Source: Nipponacmea schrenckii
Lineage: Eukaryota > Mollusca > Gastropoda > Lottiidae
Reading direction: 5' to 3'
Length of the DNA stretch: 64,000 nt
Assembly (NCBI GenBank): GCA_030562195.1
Contig: JAUJPP010000011.1
Location: forward strand, 5,828,001 to 5,892,000
A model generated the notes under the pieces. That model was not told the origin of the DNA. It searched no databases and saw only the letters and a program-made list of their open reading frames with translations. The translations under genes were made by a program, and so were the position numbers. Positions within the stretch are counted from its first letter, which is position 1. Every line of letters starts with the position of its first letter. Shown one piece after another: positions 55,677 to 64,000 of this stretch.

Positions 55677-58440
55677 TTAAAAAGAAGATTGTGCAAACAA
55701 CTGAAACAAAGATCTAGCACGGTAGTGCTGAGATCTTATAGGTTTGAGATGCGTGCACTCAATCAGAATGTGTTTCACTGTCAGGCGAACCTGGCAGTGC
55801 TCACAGACTGGTTGAGGCTCTCGCTTGAGCAAATAAGAGTTGGTAAGGTGAGTATGTCCAAGACGAGAGCGATACAAAACAACTTCATTTCTCCTGTTGG
55901 TACGGCCAGTCCCCCAAGACAGGTTTGATAGCATGAAGTTTGTTTGTATCTGCAGCATCCCATTTTTGCTGCCATCGTTGCAAAATAAAAGTCCTTATCA
56001 CCGACTTAAAAGGGGGAGACAGGCAGTGACAAAGCAGCCTTAGCCGCCGCATCTGCCTTGTCATTTCCTCGTTTGTCCATGTGACTGGGAAGCCAACAAA
56101 GGACAATGTCCTTTTTTGGCCCAGAGAGCTTGTAAATATCTCCGATTATTGGGTGCACAAGCTGGATGTTATGAATAGCTTGTAAAGCGGCCAGAGAATC
56201 AGAATAGATAATACATTTTTTTAAGGATGATGAGGACTGAAAGAACTCGAGTGCCTGTAAAATGGCAACGAGTTCTGCAGTAAAAATAGAGGCTGCTGGT
56301 GGAAGAGATACTGACAGGACTTCGGATGGTGTCACTGTTGCAGCTGCCACCTTATCACCATCCTTGGACCCATCTGTATAGAAAGGAGCATAATCCCCAT
56401 ATTTGGCCCCTAATTCAAGAAATTTCGACTTGAAGACGATCGAGCTTGTCTGTAACTTCTTATTGCTTGATAGACTAAAGTCTATCTGAAATGGAGCAAT
56501 TGACCAAGGTGGAATTGTGGTCATTATGAAGTCCGCAATACTGTCATGGCTGATACCAGCCGCTGACAAAAGTGGTTGAATGCGGACTCCAAAAGAAGAG
56601 GCTTTGCCTCGTACAAATGCTCAAAATAAGGACTAAATACGGGGCGGTGAACAGGATGGTATGGCAAAGATGCTATTTTTATTGCGTACTGCAGTGAAAG
56701 TCTGTCACGTCTGTCGTACAACGAGGGTTCGTTAGCCTCGACGTACAGACTTTCAACTGGAGTTGTGCGAAAAGCGCCTAAACTGATTCCTTGGTTGTGT
56801 ATGGTGTCAAGCTCTTTGAGGTAGGATGGACGAGCTGAACCATACACCTGGCACCCATAATCGAGCTTGGATCGAACTAAAGCTCGATATAATCGGAGGA
56901 GGACCTTACGGTCGGCTCCCCAGTCAGTGTTGGATAAGACTCTCAGTATGTTGAGAGCTTTCAGACATTTGTTCTTGAGGATTTTAATGTGTGGACGGAA
57001 AGATAGCTTGCTGTCAAAAGTAAGACCAAGGAATTTAAATTCCTGTACTACAGGAATGACAGCATTGTCCAAACGTAGCACTGGGTCAAGGTGCAAACCT
57101 CTTCTTCTACAGAAATGCATGCAGACGGTCTTGGATTCCGAAAATCGAAATCCATTGTCAGTTGCCCATTGCTGTAGATTGTTTAAGCAAAGCTGCAACT
57201 GACGCTCGATCGTCTGCATGTTAGTAGAACTGTAACACGTCTGAAAGTCATCGACATACAGAGAGCCATCAACCCCCCCGTCTAAGGTACGACGTGATGG
57301 AATTTATCTTGATGGAAAAAAGGGTAACGGATAATATGATACCCTGAGGAACTCAATTATCCTGAGGAAAAGGGTCGGAAAATATAGAGCCAAGTCGTAC
57401 CTTAAACGTCCTATCATGTAGGAAATTGGAGATAAATAATGGCAATCTTCCTCTCAGACCGAAGTCAAAGAGATCGCGAAGAATGCCATATCTCCAACTA
57501 GTGTCATATGCCTTCTCCAAATCAAAAAATATGGCTACTAAATGGTGATTTTGGATGAAGGCGTCCCTGACGAACGATTCAAATCTAACGAGATGGTCAA
57601 GAGTGCTCCTTTGGGACCGAAATCCACATTGGAGGTAAGTAAGTAGATTGTTGGACTCGAGGTGCCAAACGAGCCTTCTATTGATCATCCGTTCCATGGT
57701 TTTACAAATGCAGCTGGTTAATGCAATAGGGCGGTAATTTGTAGGATTCGTGGGATCCTTACCAGGTTTAGGGATAGGATTAATTGTAGTAATCCTCCAC
57801 GAAGGAGGAAAGACACCGTCATCCCAAATCTGGTTAAATATAAGTAAAAGTTTTTTTAAGGTTGGGTAAGGAAGATGTTTGAAGGTCTGATAATGAATAT
57901 CATCAGGCCCAGTAGCTGTATCATGGGCCTGTTTCAAAGAATATTTTAATTCAGATATAGTAAATTTTTCGTTGTAATATGAGGATGAATTGAAAGAAAA
58001 ATTACTTCCCAACAAATTAGCAATATCTGGTAGTGTGTTGAGAGTTGAACCATCTACTAGATGGTTCACTGTTATTGTATCCGCTTTACCCTTGATCCTA
58101 CGAATCCTATCCCAGACTGATTTGGAAGACGTACGACTGTTGATCCTTGACACGTACTCCTGCCATGACGACCTCTTTTAGTCCGCCTGGCTTTGGCCCG
58201 TGCAATGCGAAAAGAGGCCATGTTGTCATCGAAAGGAGCACGTTCAAGCAATCGTAAAACACGATTACGTTCTTTCAGTGCTGTCTTACAGTCTTCATTA
58301 AACCATGGTTTTGGAGTTGCCGAGGTTTTACGAATCGCCTGACCCGATACATCTTGTAAGATGGTGGTAAATAGTTCCATTAGGTCTTCTGCTTCATCTA
58401 GATCATGTTGAGGAAAAGAGGGACCAATTAGCTTTAGAGA
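55677..58440 (-). pseudogene. LINE-A ORF2: RT, RNase H and C-terminal zinc-like motif
   Basis: 58380-57353 holds the linker and RT fingers/palm: INPIPKPGKDPTNPTNYRPI, FRSQRSTLDHLVRFES and the motif A Asp in FFDLEKAYDT. A TGA at 57350-57352 lies just before VPQGI. An extra base in a G7 run near 57283 shifts the frame before the catalytic box SLYVDDFQT. 57219-56524 is the thumb (FRPHIKILKNK, ALVRSKLDYGCQVY). A frame change near 56560 leads to RNase H (56569-56006) with FYTDGSKDG (first Asp), FTAELVAILQALEF (Glu), IYSDSLAALQAI (Asp) and WLPSHMDKRGNDKADAAAK (His, Asp), all catalytic residues visible. After one more frame change, HTHLTNSYLLKREPQPVCEH and VKHILIECTH form a C2H2-like motif. Confidence 0.9.
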
Positions 58441-58489
58441 GTTTCCATCTTTGTGGCCTGTCTACTGGTGAAGGACCATTATTAACAAT

Positions 58490-59220
58490 AATAGAAACAC
58501 CACCCGAGACCTTGTCATCACCAGTGCCATAATGGTGGTAGGAAACAAAGTGTTTGAATGGAGACAAATAGCCAACGGATTATATTGTTGGATTAATAGC
58601 TGAACTTCATTTAAATTATGACTTAAACCTCGACAATTCCATTGCATTATAATATTTTTTGGATGCATTGTCAGGGCGGTTTGATTGGACTACGAGGTTT
58701 GCGGTAAGGGGGGTTGAGAACTTCCGCATCAACCTCTGAAGTCTCCATATCTATACTATCAGATATGGCAGACTACTATAAATCCCCACCTCCTTTTTTG
58801 GAGGAGGATCCATTTTTTTTTGCCGGACTTGCCATTTTTAGAAAGACTTTCGCTACTTTTAGCTCTGGACTGTTTACCAGTCCCTTTTGGCTGAATGTCT
58901 TTAGATGGTATAATCGAACTACGATCATCAGCACTTGACTTCTCAATTTGAGGAGTCTGAGTAGCTGATGATGTAGATGCAGTTGTTTCTAGAACAGATG
59001 GTAACAAGGCTGGAGAAGGTAATGGTAATCGCTGCAGCCAAGAAACGTCAGTTTGGCATTCTACAGATTTTGTAGATGCCTTAACCACATTAGCGAAAGT
59101 CTTTCCGGAAGGGGTAGATGGAGTTGCACCTTCTACAATCTTCCACGCTTCGGGATATGATATTTTATTTTCTATCTTTACTTTATTAATTTTTTTTTCA
59201 ATTTGCCACTTGGGACAGTC
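58490..59220 (-). pseudogene. LINE-A ORF1 C-terminal part and truncated endonuclease
   Basis: 59220-58760: DCPKWQIEKKINKVKIENK, AWKIVEGATPSTPSGKTFA then a Ser-rich tail (ASTSSATQTP, SRAKSSESLSKNGKSGKKK). It starts exactly at the Cys-Pro-Lys-Trp that ends the zinc knuckles, so the knuckles and N-terminus are deleted. 58668-58490: NIIMQWNCRGL and IQQYNPLAICL, the start of the endonuclease. After HHYGTGD and VSGGVSIIVN it jumps to NNGPSPV, a sequence that in copy 4 lies at the end of the endonuclease (about 46570-46592), so roughly the catalytic centre is missing. Confidence 0.85.
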
Positions 59221-59595
59221 TTTGGAAAAGAGGGGTAATCGGGAGATATACTCAGATAAAAATAGGGAATGAAAAGTTCTGAATGGAGCAATAACTTTCG
59301 AACTTTCATTTTACTTTTACCTAATTGACCCTAGCCGCTTACCACCGACTCATAGGCTCAACACGACAAGCTGATTGACCAGCGTGGGCCACACTGGCCA
59401 CCCGCCTAGGAATCCCCTGGCCCAAAGTGATGTATTGGGAAGTATGTTACCCTGAACCACCAGGAGTCCATTCAAAACCGACACGGGTCGCACCTCACGG
59501 CAAACGAAGTGCCCCAATTAAGTCGCCTTTTACGACACGTAATGGGGGGACGGTGGACCTATTCTTAACCCCGGTCCACTGGGGGTCAGGAAAGA

Positions 59596-60012
59596 TTGAA
59601 AGGATCTTCTATAAAACTAAGCAACGATGGGGGATGTGATCAAAGTACATTTGAATCAAGTAAAGTTTGTTACACGGATACCAGTTCCAAACCACAAGAT
59701 AGTTACACTGTAGATAAATGTAAAGAAGGCCAGTATATAATTGTTACAGTACCACACCTTTATCTTACTCTTTGTGAAGTTGAAATAAAAGCATTAGAGA
59801 ACATTGCTGTGGGTAAACCAACAACTCAAAGTTCAACACTTGCCTGGGCAAAATCATCACTTGCTGTAAATGGTAATACTAATCCAGATATGAATGATAA
59901 ATCCTGTTCCCATACTAGTATACAGACTGGTCCTCCTGGTGGTGTGTTAACTTCAAGTCAGTTGAACGATTTCAAACTATTAAGTTGTAATATGAATAAG
60001 GCATGGCCTTGA
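59596..60012 (+). CDS. F-type lectin (fucolectin) exon fragment
   Basis: The frame has two parts. The first is the C-terminal end of one F-type lectin domain: VCYTDTSSKPQDSYTVDKC, GQYIIVTVP and LYLTLCEVEI. The second is the start of the next: LENIAVGKPTTQSST, AVNGNTNPDMNDKSCSHT. Tandem F-type domains joined this way occur in mollusc lectins, which bind fucose in innate immunity and fertilisation. The fucose-binding loop residues lie mostly outside the preserved part. Beyond about 59935 the sequence (TGPPGGVLTSSQ) no longer matches the expected Trp-Trp-x-Val-Asp-Leu, so the exon ends or decays there. The apparent start codon is internal. LINE-A lies upstream and the Gypsy element downstream; the fragment may be an isolated exon or a pseudogene. 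Confidence 0.75.
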   Translation: MKGSSIKLSNDGGCDQSTFESSKVCYTDTSSKPQDSYTVDKCKEGQYIIVTVPHLYLTLCEVEIKALENIAVGKPTTQSSTLAWAKSSLAVNGNTNPDMNDKSCSHTSIQTGPPGGVLTSSQLNDFKLLSCNMNKAWP

Positions 60013-60029
60013 ATGAGAGCGCAGACTAG

Positions 60030-61351
60030 CAATTCAATTGCCCAGCGCTGTAAACGTTGTGCTGCTAATGTAGGAACGGCAGTCTTTGATCCTAAAATAC
60101 GTTCTAAAGGTTTATGATCGTTCAATATTGTAAAATGTCTACCATATACATAATTTCTAAAACGTCTAATACCAAATATAATTGATAAAGCTTCCTTATC
60201 CAATTGTGCATAATTATGTTCATGTTTATGCAAACTCCGCGAAGCATATGCTATAGGTTTACGTACACCATCAATTCTATGAAGCATAACAGCACCGACA
60301 CCATAAGGTGATGTGTCAGTAGCAAGTTCTAACGGTAAGTAAGTATTATAGTGCACCAATAGTTTATCTGAACTAATAAGTCTTTTCACATTGTCAAATG
60401 ACTTGTGACAATCGTTTGTCCACTTCCAATCACGATTTCCCAAAAGTTCGTTCAGTGGATGTAATTTCGTTGATAACTTCGGTAAGAACTGTCCTTGAAA
60501 ATTAACCATACCTAACCACGATCTTAATTCTGTAACATTTTTAGGAGTAGGAGCTTTACGTATTGCTTCAACCTTAGTTTCAGTAGGTTGTATACCATTG
60601 GCAGATAGAATTCTACCCATGTAAATAACATTGTCTTGTAAAAATTTACACTTGTCAATTCTGACACGTAACTGATATTTTTCAAATCGTTTGAAAAGTC
60701 TATCTAAATTTTCAAAATGTTCTGCGTCATCTTTTCCAGTAACTAACACATCATCCATAATAGCACAGGTATTATCTAAACCCGAAAGTACTTGATCTAT
60801 AAAACGTTGCCATATTGCAGGGCTGGATGATAAACCAAAAGGTAATCGTGTATAACGAAATAGTCCCTTGTGCGTATTAATCGTTACAACATTGTGTGAT
60901 TCTTCATCCAAAATTAATTGTTGATATGCACATCGTAAGTCTATTTTCGAATATTTTTGTCCACCAGATAATCTCTCGTAAACTTCTTCTGGCGTTGGAA
61001 TTGGATATTGTTCAGTGTTAATGTGTTGATTTACTGACACCTTATAATTCTAACTGTTCCATCAGATTTGGCTATACATTCTAAAGGTGTTCCCCATTCA
61101 CTAAATTCTACAGGTACAATAATTCCTTCCTTTTGCAATCGTAAAAGTTCTTTCTCAACTTGTGGTCGTAGTGCAAAAGCAACAGGACGTGGACGACAAA
61201 ATACTGGTTGTGCATCCTCTTTCATGTGAAGATGAGCTGTCACCCCTTTTACACCTACAAGTTCTTCCGTGAACACTTCAGCATATCGTGACTTTAATTC
61301 TTGTAAAGGATTTCTGCTTACTGTAATTGCGTGGCAAATAAAATTTGTCAC
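60030..61351 (-). pseudogene. Gypsy-type LTR retrotransposon pol: RT and RNase H, truncated
   Basis: 61351-61040 encodes the N-terminal RT region (RPRPVAFALRPQVEKELLRL, GIIVPVEFSEWGTPL). A deletion of about 10 bp near 61055 shifts the frame. 61040-60030 continues with SKIDLRCAYQQL (Asp34, motif A), TRLPFGLSSSPAIWQRF and AIMDDVLV as the catalytic pair (Ile-Met in place of the usual Tyr-x). GMVNFQGQFLPKLSTKLHPL and RNase H follow (LATDTSPYGVGAVM, DKEALSIIFGIRRF, HFTILNDHKPL). It breaks off at RLQRWAIEL; the rest of pol including integrase and the LTR is absent. It belongs with the gag/protease part at 62859-64000. LTR retroelements copy RNA to DNA in cytoplasmic particles; this copy is defective. 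Confidence 0.92.
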
Positions 61352-61374
61352 GCTTTGTTTTCGTTCGGATTATT

Positions 61375-61376
<2 letters not shown>

Positions 61377-61418
<42 letters not shown>
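61377..61418. repeat. T42 homopolymer (A42 on minus strand)
   Basis: 42 uninterrupted T. It sits at the edge of the insert that separates the two Gypsy parts. On the minus strand it could be the poly(A) tail of a retroposed sequence, or a simple slippage tract. Confidence 0.7.
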
Positions 61419-61419
<1 letters not shown>

Positions 61420-62858
61420 GGAAGCTCGCTAGCCCAAACGGAAAAAGATAGACTATTTCTGTTTTCACCAATGGTTTTTATATGGGCTGGAATCAAAAAT
61501 GAATATCTAACATGAAATTTTCGCTAAACCGAAAGTGGCTAATTGCATAATATGCAAATAAGATTTCAAGCTAGCTCGGGCCCTAATAGTCGCATCGGTC
61601 TGAAATTTACAGGATATAGATAGATAGGCAGCGCAATTAAAACTACATCATCAAAATGTTTTGATCACTTCCGGTTTGGGCGTGGGGACTTCCGGTTTTT
61701 TCGTCTCATGTCGGGCGACCCTGCTTCCGATGTAATTCAAGATTCTAAACAAAATCAGTATATTTTAGCTATACTAAATGATTTTAATCCCCTGAGATGA
61801 AGAAGAATTAAATTGAATGTTGCGCATGCGCAGTTTTCAAAAATGACAAATTTTCTTAAAAATTTAATAAGTCCGCCAATTATTAACCGATTTTTATGAT
61901 TTTGGTGTTTATCGAAACCTTGATACTTTATCTAAAAAATGTTGGGAACAGCATTTTGATTTTCGAATTTGAATTTTTTTTATGCCCGTTCGAATTTTTC
62001 GAAAATTTAAAACTCTATATCTCGTGACCTTGACCTTAAATGACCTTGACATTTGAGATGTAGAATGTCATTAACCTCAGCTGTCTATAGATGTGCTGAT
62101 ATTGCATGACAAATATTAACTTCCGGTTTTATAGCCCACCGAAATCTGACTATTTTGCAATTTTGGATGGTTATGTTACACTTTCGGGCTCTAATGTTCG
62201 GATCGATCTGAAATTTACAGGATATAGATAGATACGCAACACAATTAAAAATATATCATCAAAATTTTTTGATCACTTCCGGTTTGGGCGTGGGGACTTC
62301 CGTGTTTTTTTTTATCTCATTTCAGGCGACCCTACATCCCGTGTAATTCAAGAATGTAAGCAAAAACAGTACATTCGCTATACAAAATAATTTGCATCCC
62401 TCGAGAAGAAAAAAATTCCAATTGCTAATAAAATTTATTTATTTTTTTTTTTAAATTTTTGCATACAAATTCAAAAAATATCTCTTTATAAAGCTGTGAA
62501 TTAGCAAATTATCACATAGCTTGAATTTTCTCTCTATGTTAATTACAACCAAAGTTACAAAATAATGTTTAAATTTGAATATAGAGAGTTTAATATTCAT
62601 GACAAATTGACATCTTACTACCTACTTAAATTTTAGTTTGGAATTTATGTAAATATCCTACCGAAATCTTAGACATGTACAAAAATCTAATAAGGAACTG
62701 ATAGTAGAAACTTATAGTAGAAAAAATTGCCTATATAGCGGAATGTTTACGCTTACAATTGTAGGCTGAAAAGTACCGGAATTGAAAGCTAGCAGGTTAG
62801 AAGTTTCAAAATGTTCGAAATCCATGGGATAACGCACAGTTGCCACGCTCGGAGCTGT
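61419..62858. repeat. ACTTCCGG-rich repeat insert with internal direct duplication
   Basis: Two copies of a segment of about 170 bp lie 605 bp apart (61579-61745 and 62185-62353). Both contain TGAAATTTACAGGATATAGA, TTGATCACTTCCGGTTTGGG, CGTGGGGACTTCCG and GGCGACCCT, with some divergence. Between them are TGACCTTGACCTTAAATGAC and further CCGGTTTT words. No ORF. It splits the Gypsy element between protease and RT, so it inserted there; possible tail is the T42. Its class is undetermined. Confidence 0.75.
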
Positions 62859-64000
62859 TCACAGTTCTAGTTGTCCTTGTGATTGTGAGAATATTTTGTT
62901 CCAGTCTAACTTAATTATGTTGAGCCAGTCCCTTCCAAGTAATGGAGGTGCATAATGATCTGCTCTCGTTACACAAATTGACAAGTTTTTGAACACTTGA
63001 TCTCCATATCTCACATTCACTACAATTTCACCAACCAATTTTATTTCAGTACCAGCGTAAGTATGCAATTGTTTACTACTATGTTCAAGTTTGTGATTCT
63101 TAAAATACGTTACATAATCTTCGTAACTGATAAGTGTCACTGCGGCACCTGTGTCAAGTTCCATAGTAAGTAAAACACCAGATAAAGTCATATCAATTTT
63201 AATTGGCTTGCAGTTTCTAAACATATTCACTCTGTACATTGTATGAGCAAATTCATCGTTTTCGTCGTTGCCCTTTTCGTTGACATTGTCATCAGATGTG
63301 TCGTTAAAATCTTCTGAACTGTCTACATATCTTATTCGTTGTCTCTGATTTGATTTACTTCTCTTACGTTGTCTAGGCATAGACCTATAATTTTGTTGAC
63401 TAGAAGCACCTTGATTTCGTGAACGACATTCAGAACGTAAATGTCCAATTTGTTTGCATTTAAAACATTTAAAGTTTTTGTAATAACAATCCTCTCTTGA
63501 GTGATTAGATAATCCACACCTGTCACACCTGGACCTAAATCCACCAGGTTTATACTGTGATTGTGAAGGAGCCTCTCTGGGTTTTCTGGAGTAGACCTTG
63601 TTTACAGGAGTTGTGGTACTGGTACTATTGTCAGTATCCTGGTTCATGTCTTTCACATTTTCCCTGGCAGCTTCTTCAGCTTTGGCAAGTCTCACAGAGT
63701 CATGAAAATCTTTATTTTCATACAATAGCTTCTTCTGAATACTAGTGTTTATCAAGCCACAAATAAATCTATCCTTGAGATTTTCTTCCAAAGTTCCAGC
63801 AGTAAATTCACAGTAGGTTGCCATATGATTCAATTCCTTGACGTAATCAGTTATGGACTGTCCTTCCTTTTGTTTAAAATTGTGAAATTTAAAACGTTCC
63901 GTGACCGTAATCTTGGGTGATTTATAATGTTCTTGCAATAACTTTTCTAATTCATCGTAAGTTTTCTCGTGAGGAGCTGTAGGAAAACATAAATCGTTCA
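62859..64000 (-). pseudogene. Gypsy-type LTR retrotransposon gag and protease (runs off window end)
   Basis: Open frame 63938-62859, continuing in frame to the window edge (DELEKLLQEHYKSP). Residue numbers count from the Met at 63938. Residues 1-95 are capsid-like (FKQKEGQSITDYVKELN). Two nucleocapsid zinc knuckles follow: Cys138-x2-Cys141-x4-His146-x4-Cys151 and Cys158-x2-Cys161-x4-His166-x4-Cys171. A basic Arg/Lys/Ser/Gln region and an acidic linker come next, then a retropepsin with LDTGAAVTL (active-site Asp262) and PLLGRDWL (about 333-340). TGA at 62859-62861 ends the frame near the insert boundary. The part is intact over 360 codons, so it is younger than most elements here, but the downstream pol is broken. 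The full start and 5' LTR lie beyond 64000. Confidence 0.93.

Larger units (their letters stand above)
55490..59566 (-). mobile_element. LINE-A copy 1: I-clade (nimbus-like) non-LTR retrotransposon, longest copy
   Basis: Layout from high to low coordinate: 5' UTR (59566-59230), ORF1 C-terminal part (59220-58760), endonuclease remnant (58668-58490), linker and RT (58440-57250), RT thumb (57219-56700), RNase H (56569-56030), Cys/His C-terminus (55958-55700) and 3' UTR with A/T runs (55680-55490). The RNase H after the RT puts it in the I/R1 group. The leader (TTACGTGTCGTAAAAGGCGA in reverse complement) and the zinc-knuckle ORF1 of copy 2 resemble gastropod nimbus elements. Deletions remove the ORF1 N-terminus with its zinc knuckles and most of the endonuclease, so this copy is dead. 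Confidence 0.9.

Overview
This window is AT-rich nuclear DNA from an invertebrate animal. Introns with GT/AG borders, a tRNA-derived SINE, many degenerate transposable elements, F-type lectin coding sequence and an I-clade retrotransposon resembling the nimbus elements of gastropods suggest a mollusc, perhaps a gastropod. The taxon is an inference. There are no bacterial-style operons, rRNA genes, functional tRNA genes or CRISPR arrays. One 500-bp run of N (1668-2167) is an assembly gap.

Only two pieces look like host genes. The first is a minus-strand gene between 45077 and 34249, assembled here from eight small exons with mostly compatible splice phases. It encodes a signal peptide, a single YWTD (LDL-receptor class B) beta-propeller, an acidic stalk, one transmembrane helix and a short cytoplasmic tail. 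Its introns carry a 3.3-kb array of a 26-bp satellite, a decayed P-element/THAP transposase and a SINE fragment. The second is an F-type lectin (fucolectin) exon fragment at 59596-60012, caught between two retroelements.

Everything else recognisable is mobile or repeated DNA. 0-6.4 kb: a 163-bp perfect-class palindrome, a MITE-like element, an orphan LINE 3' end and ACTTCCGG-rich dispersed repeats. 6.5-17.1 kb: a BEL/Pao LTR retrotransposon (minus) split by a 7,836-bp CACTA/EnSpm-type DNA transposon (8733-16568) flanked by a TA duplication. 17.8-21.1 kb: a CR1/Jockey-like LINE (LINE-B, plus). 21.7-24.1 kb: a LINE ORF1 fragment, a LINE tail and two tandem arrays. 26-34 kb: copies of an I-clade RNase H-bearing LINE (LINE-A) and a minus-strand DIRS-like fragment. 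45.6-51 kb: a LINE-A fragment, then a plus-strand DIRS-like element with tyrosine recombinase remnants, itself hit by a SINE and a LINE tail. 51.25-51.88 kb: a foldback element whose arms are tandem repeats, with a 10-bp target duplication. 52.7-55 kb: more tandem repeats. 55.5-59.6 kb: the longest LINE-A copy. 60.0-64 kb: a Gypsy-type LTR element (minus), split by a 1.5-kb repeat insert and running off the window end.

No TE copy examined has fully open frames. Many frame breaks fall in homopolymers, so both true decay and consensus errors are likely. The region 26.1-26.8 kb in particular looks like poorly polished sequence.
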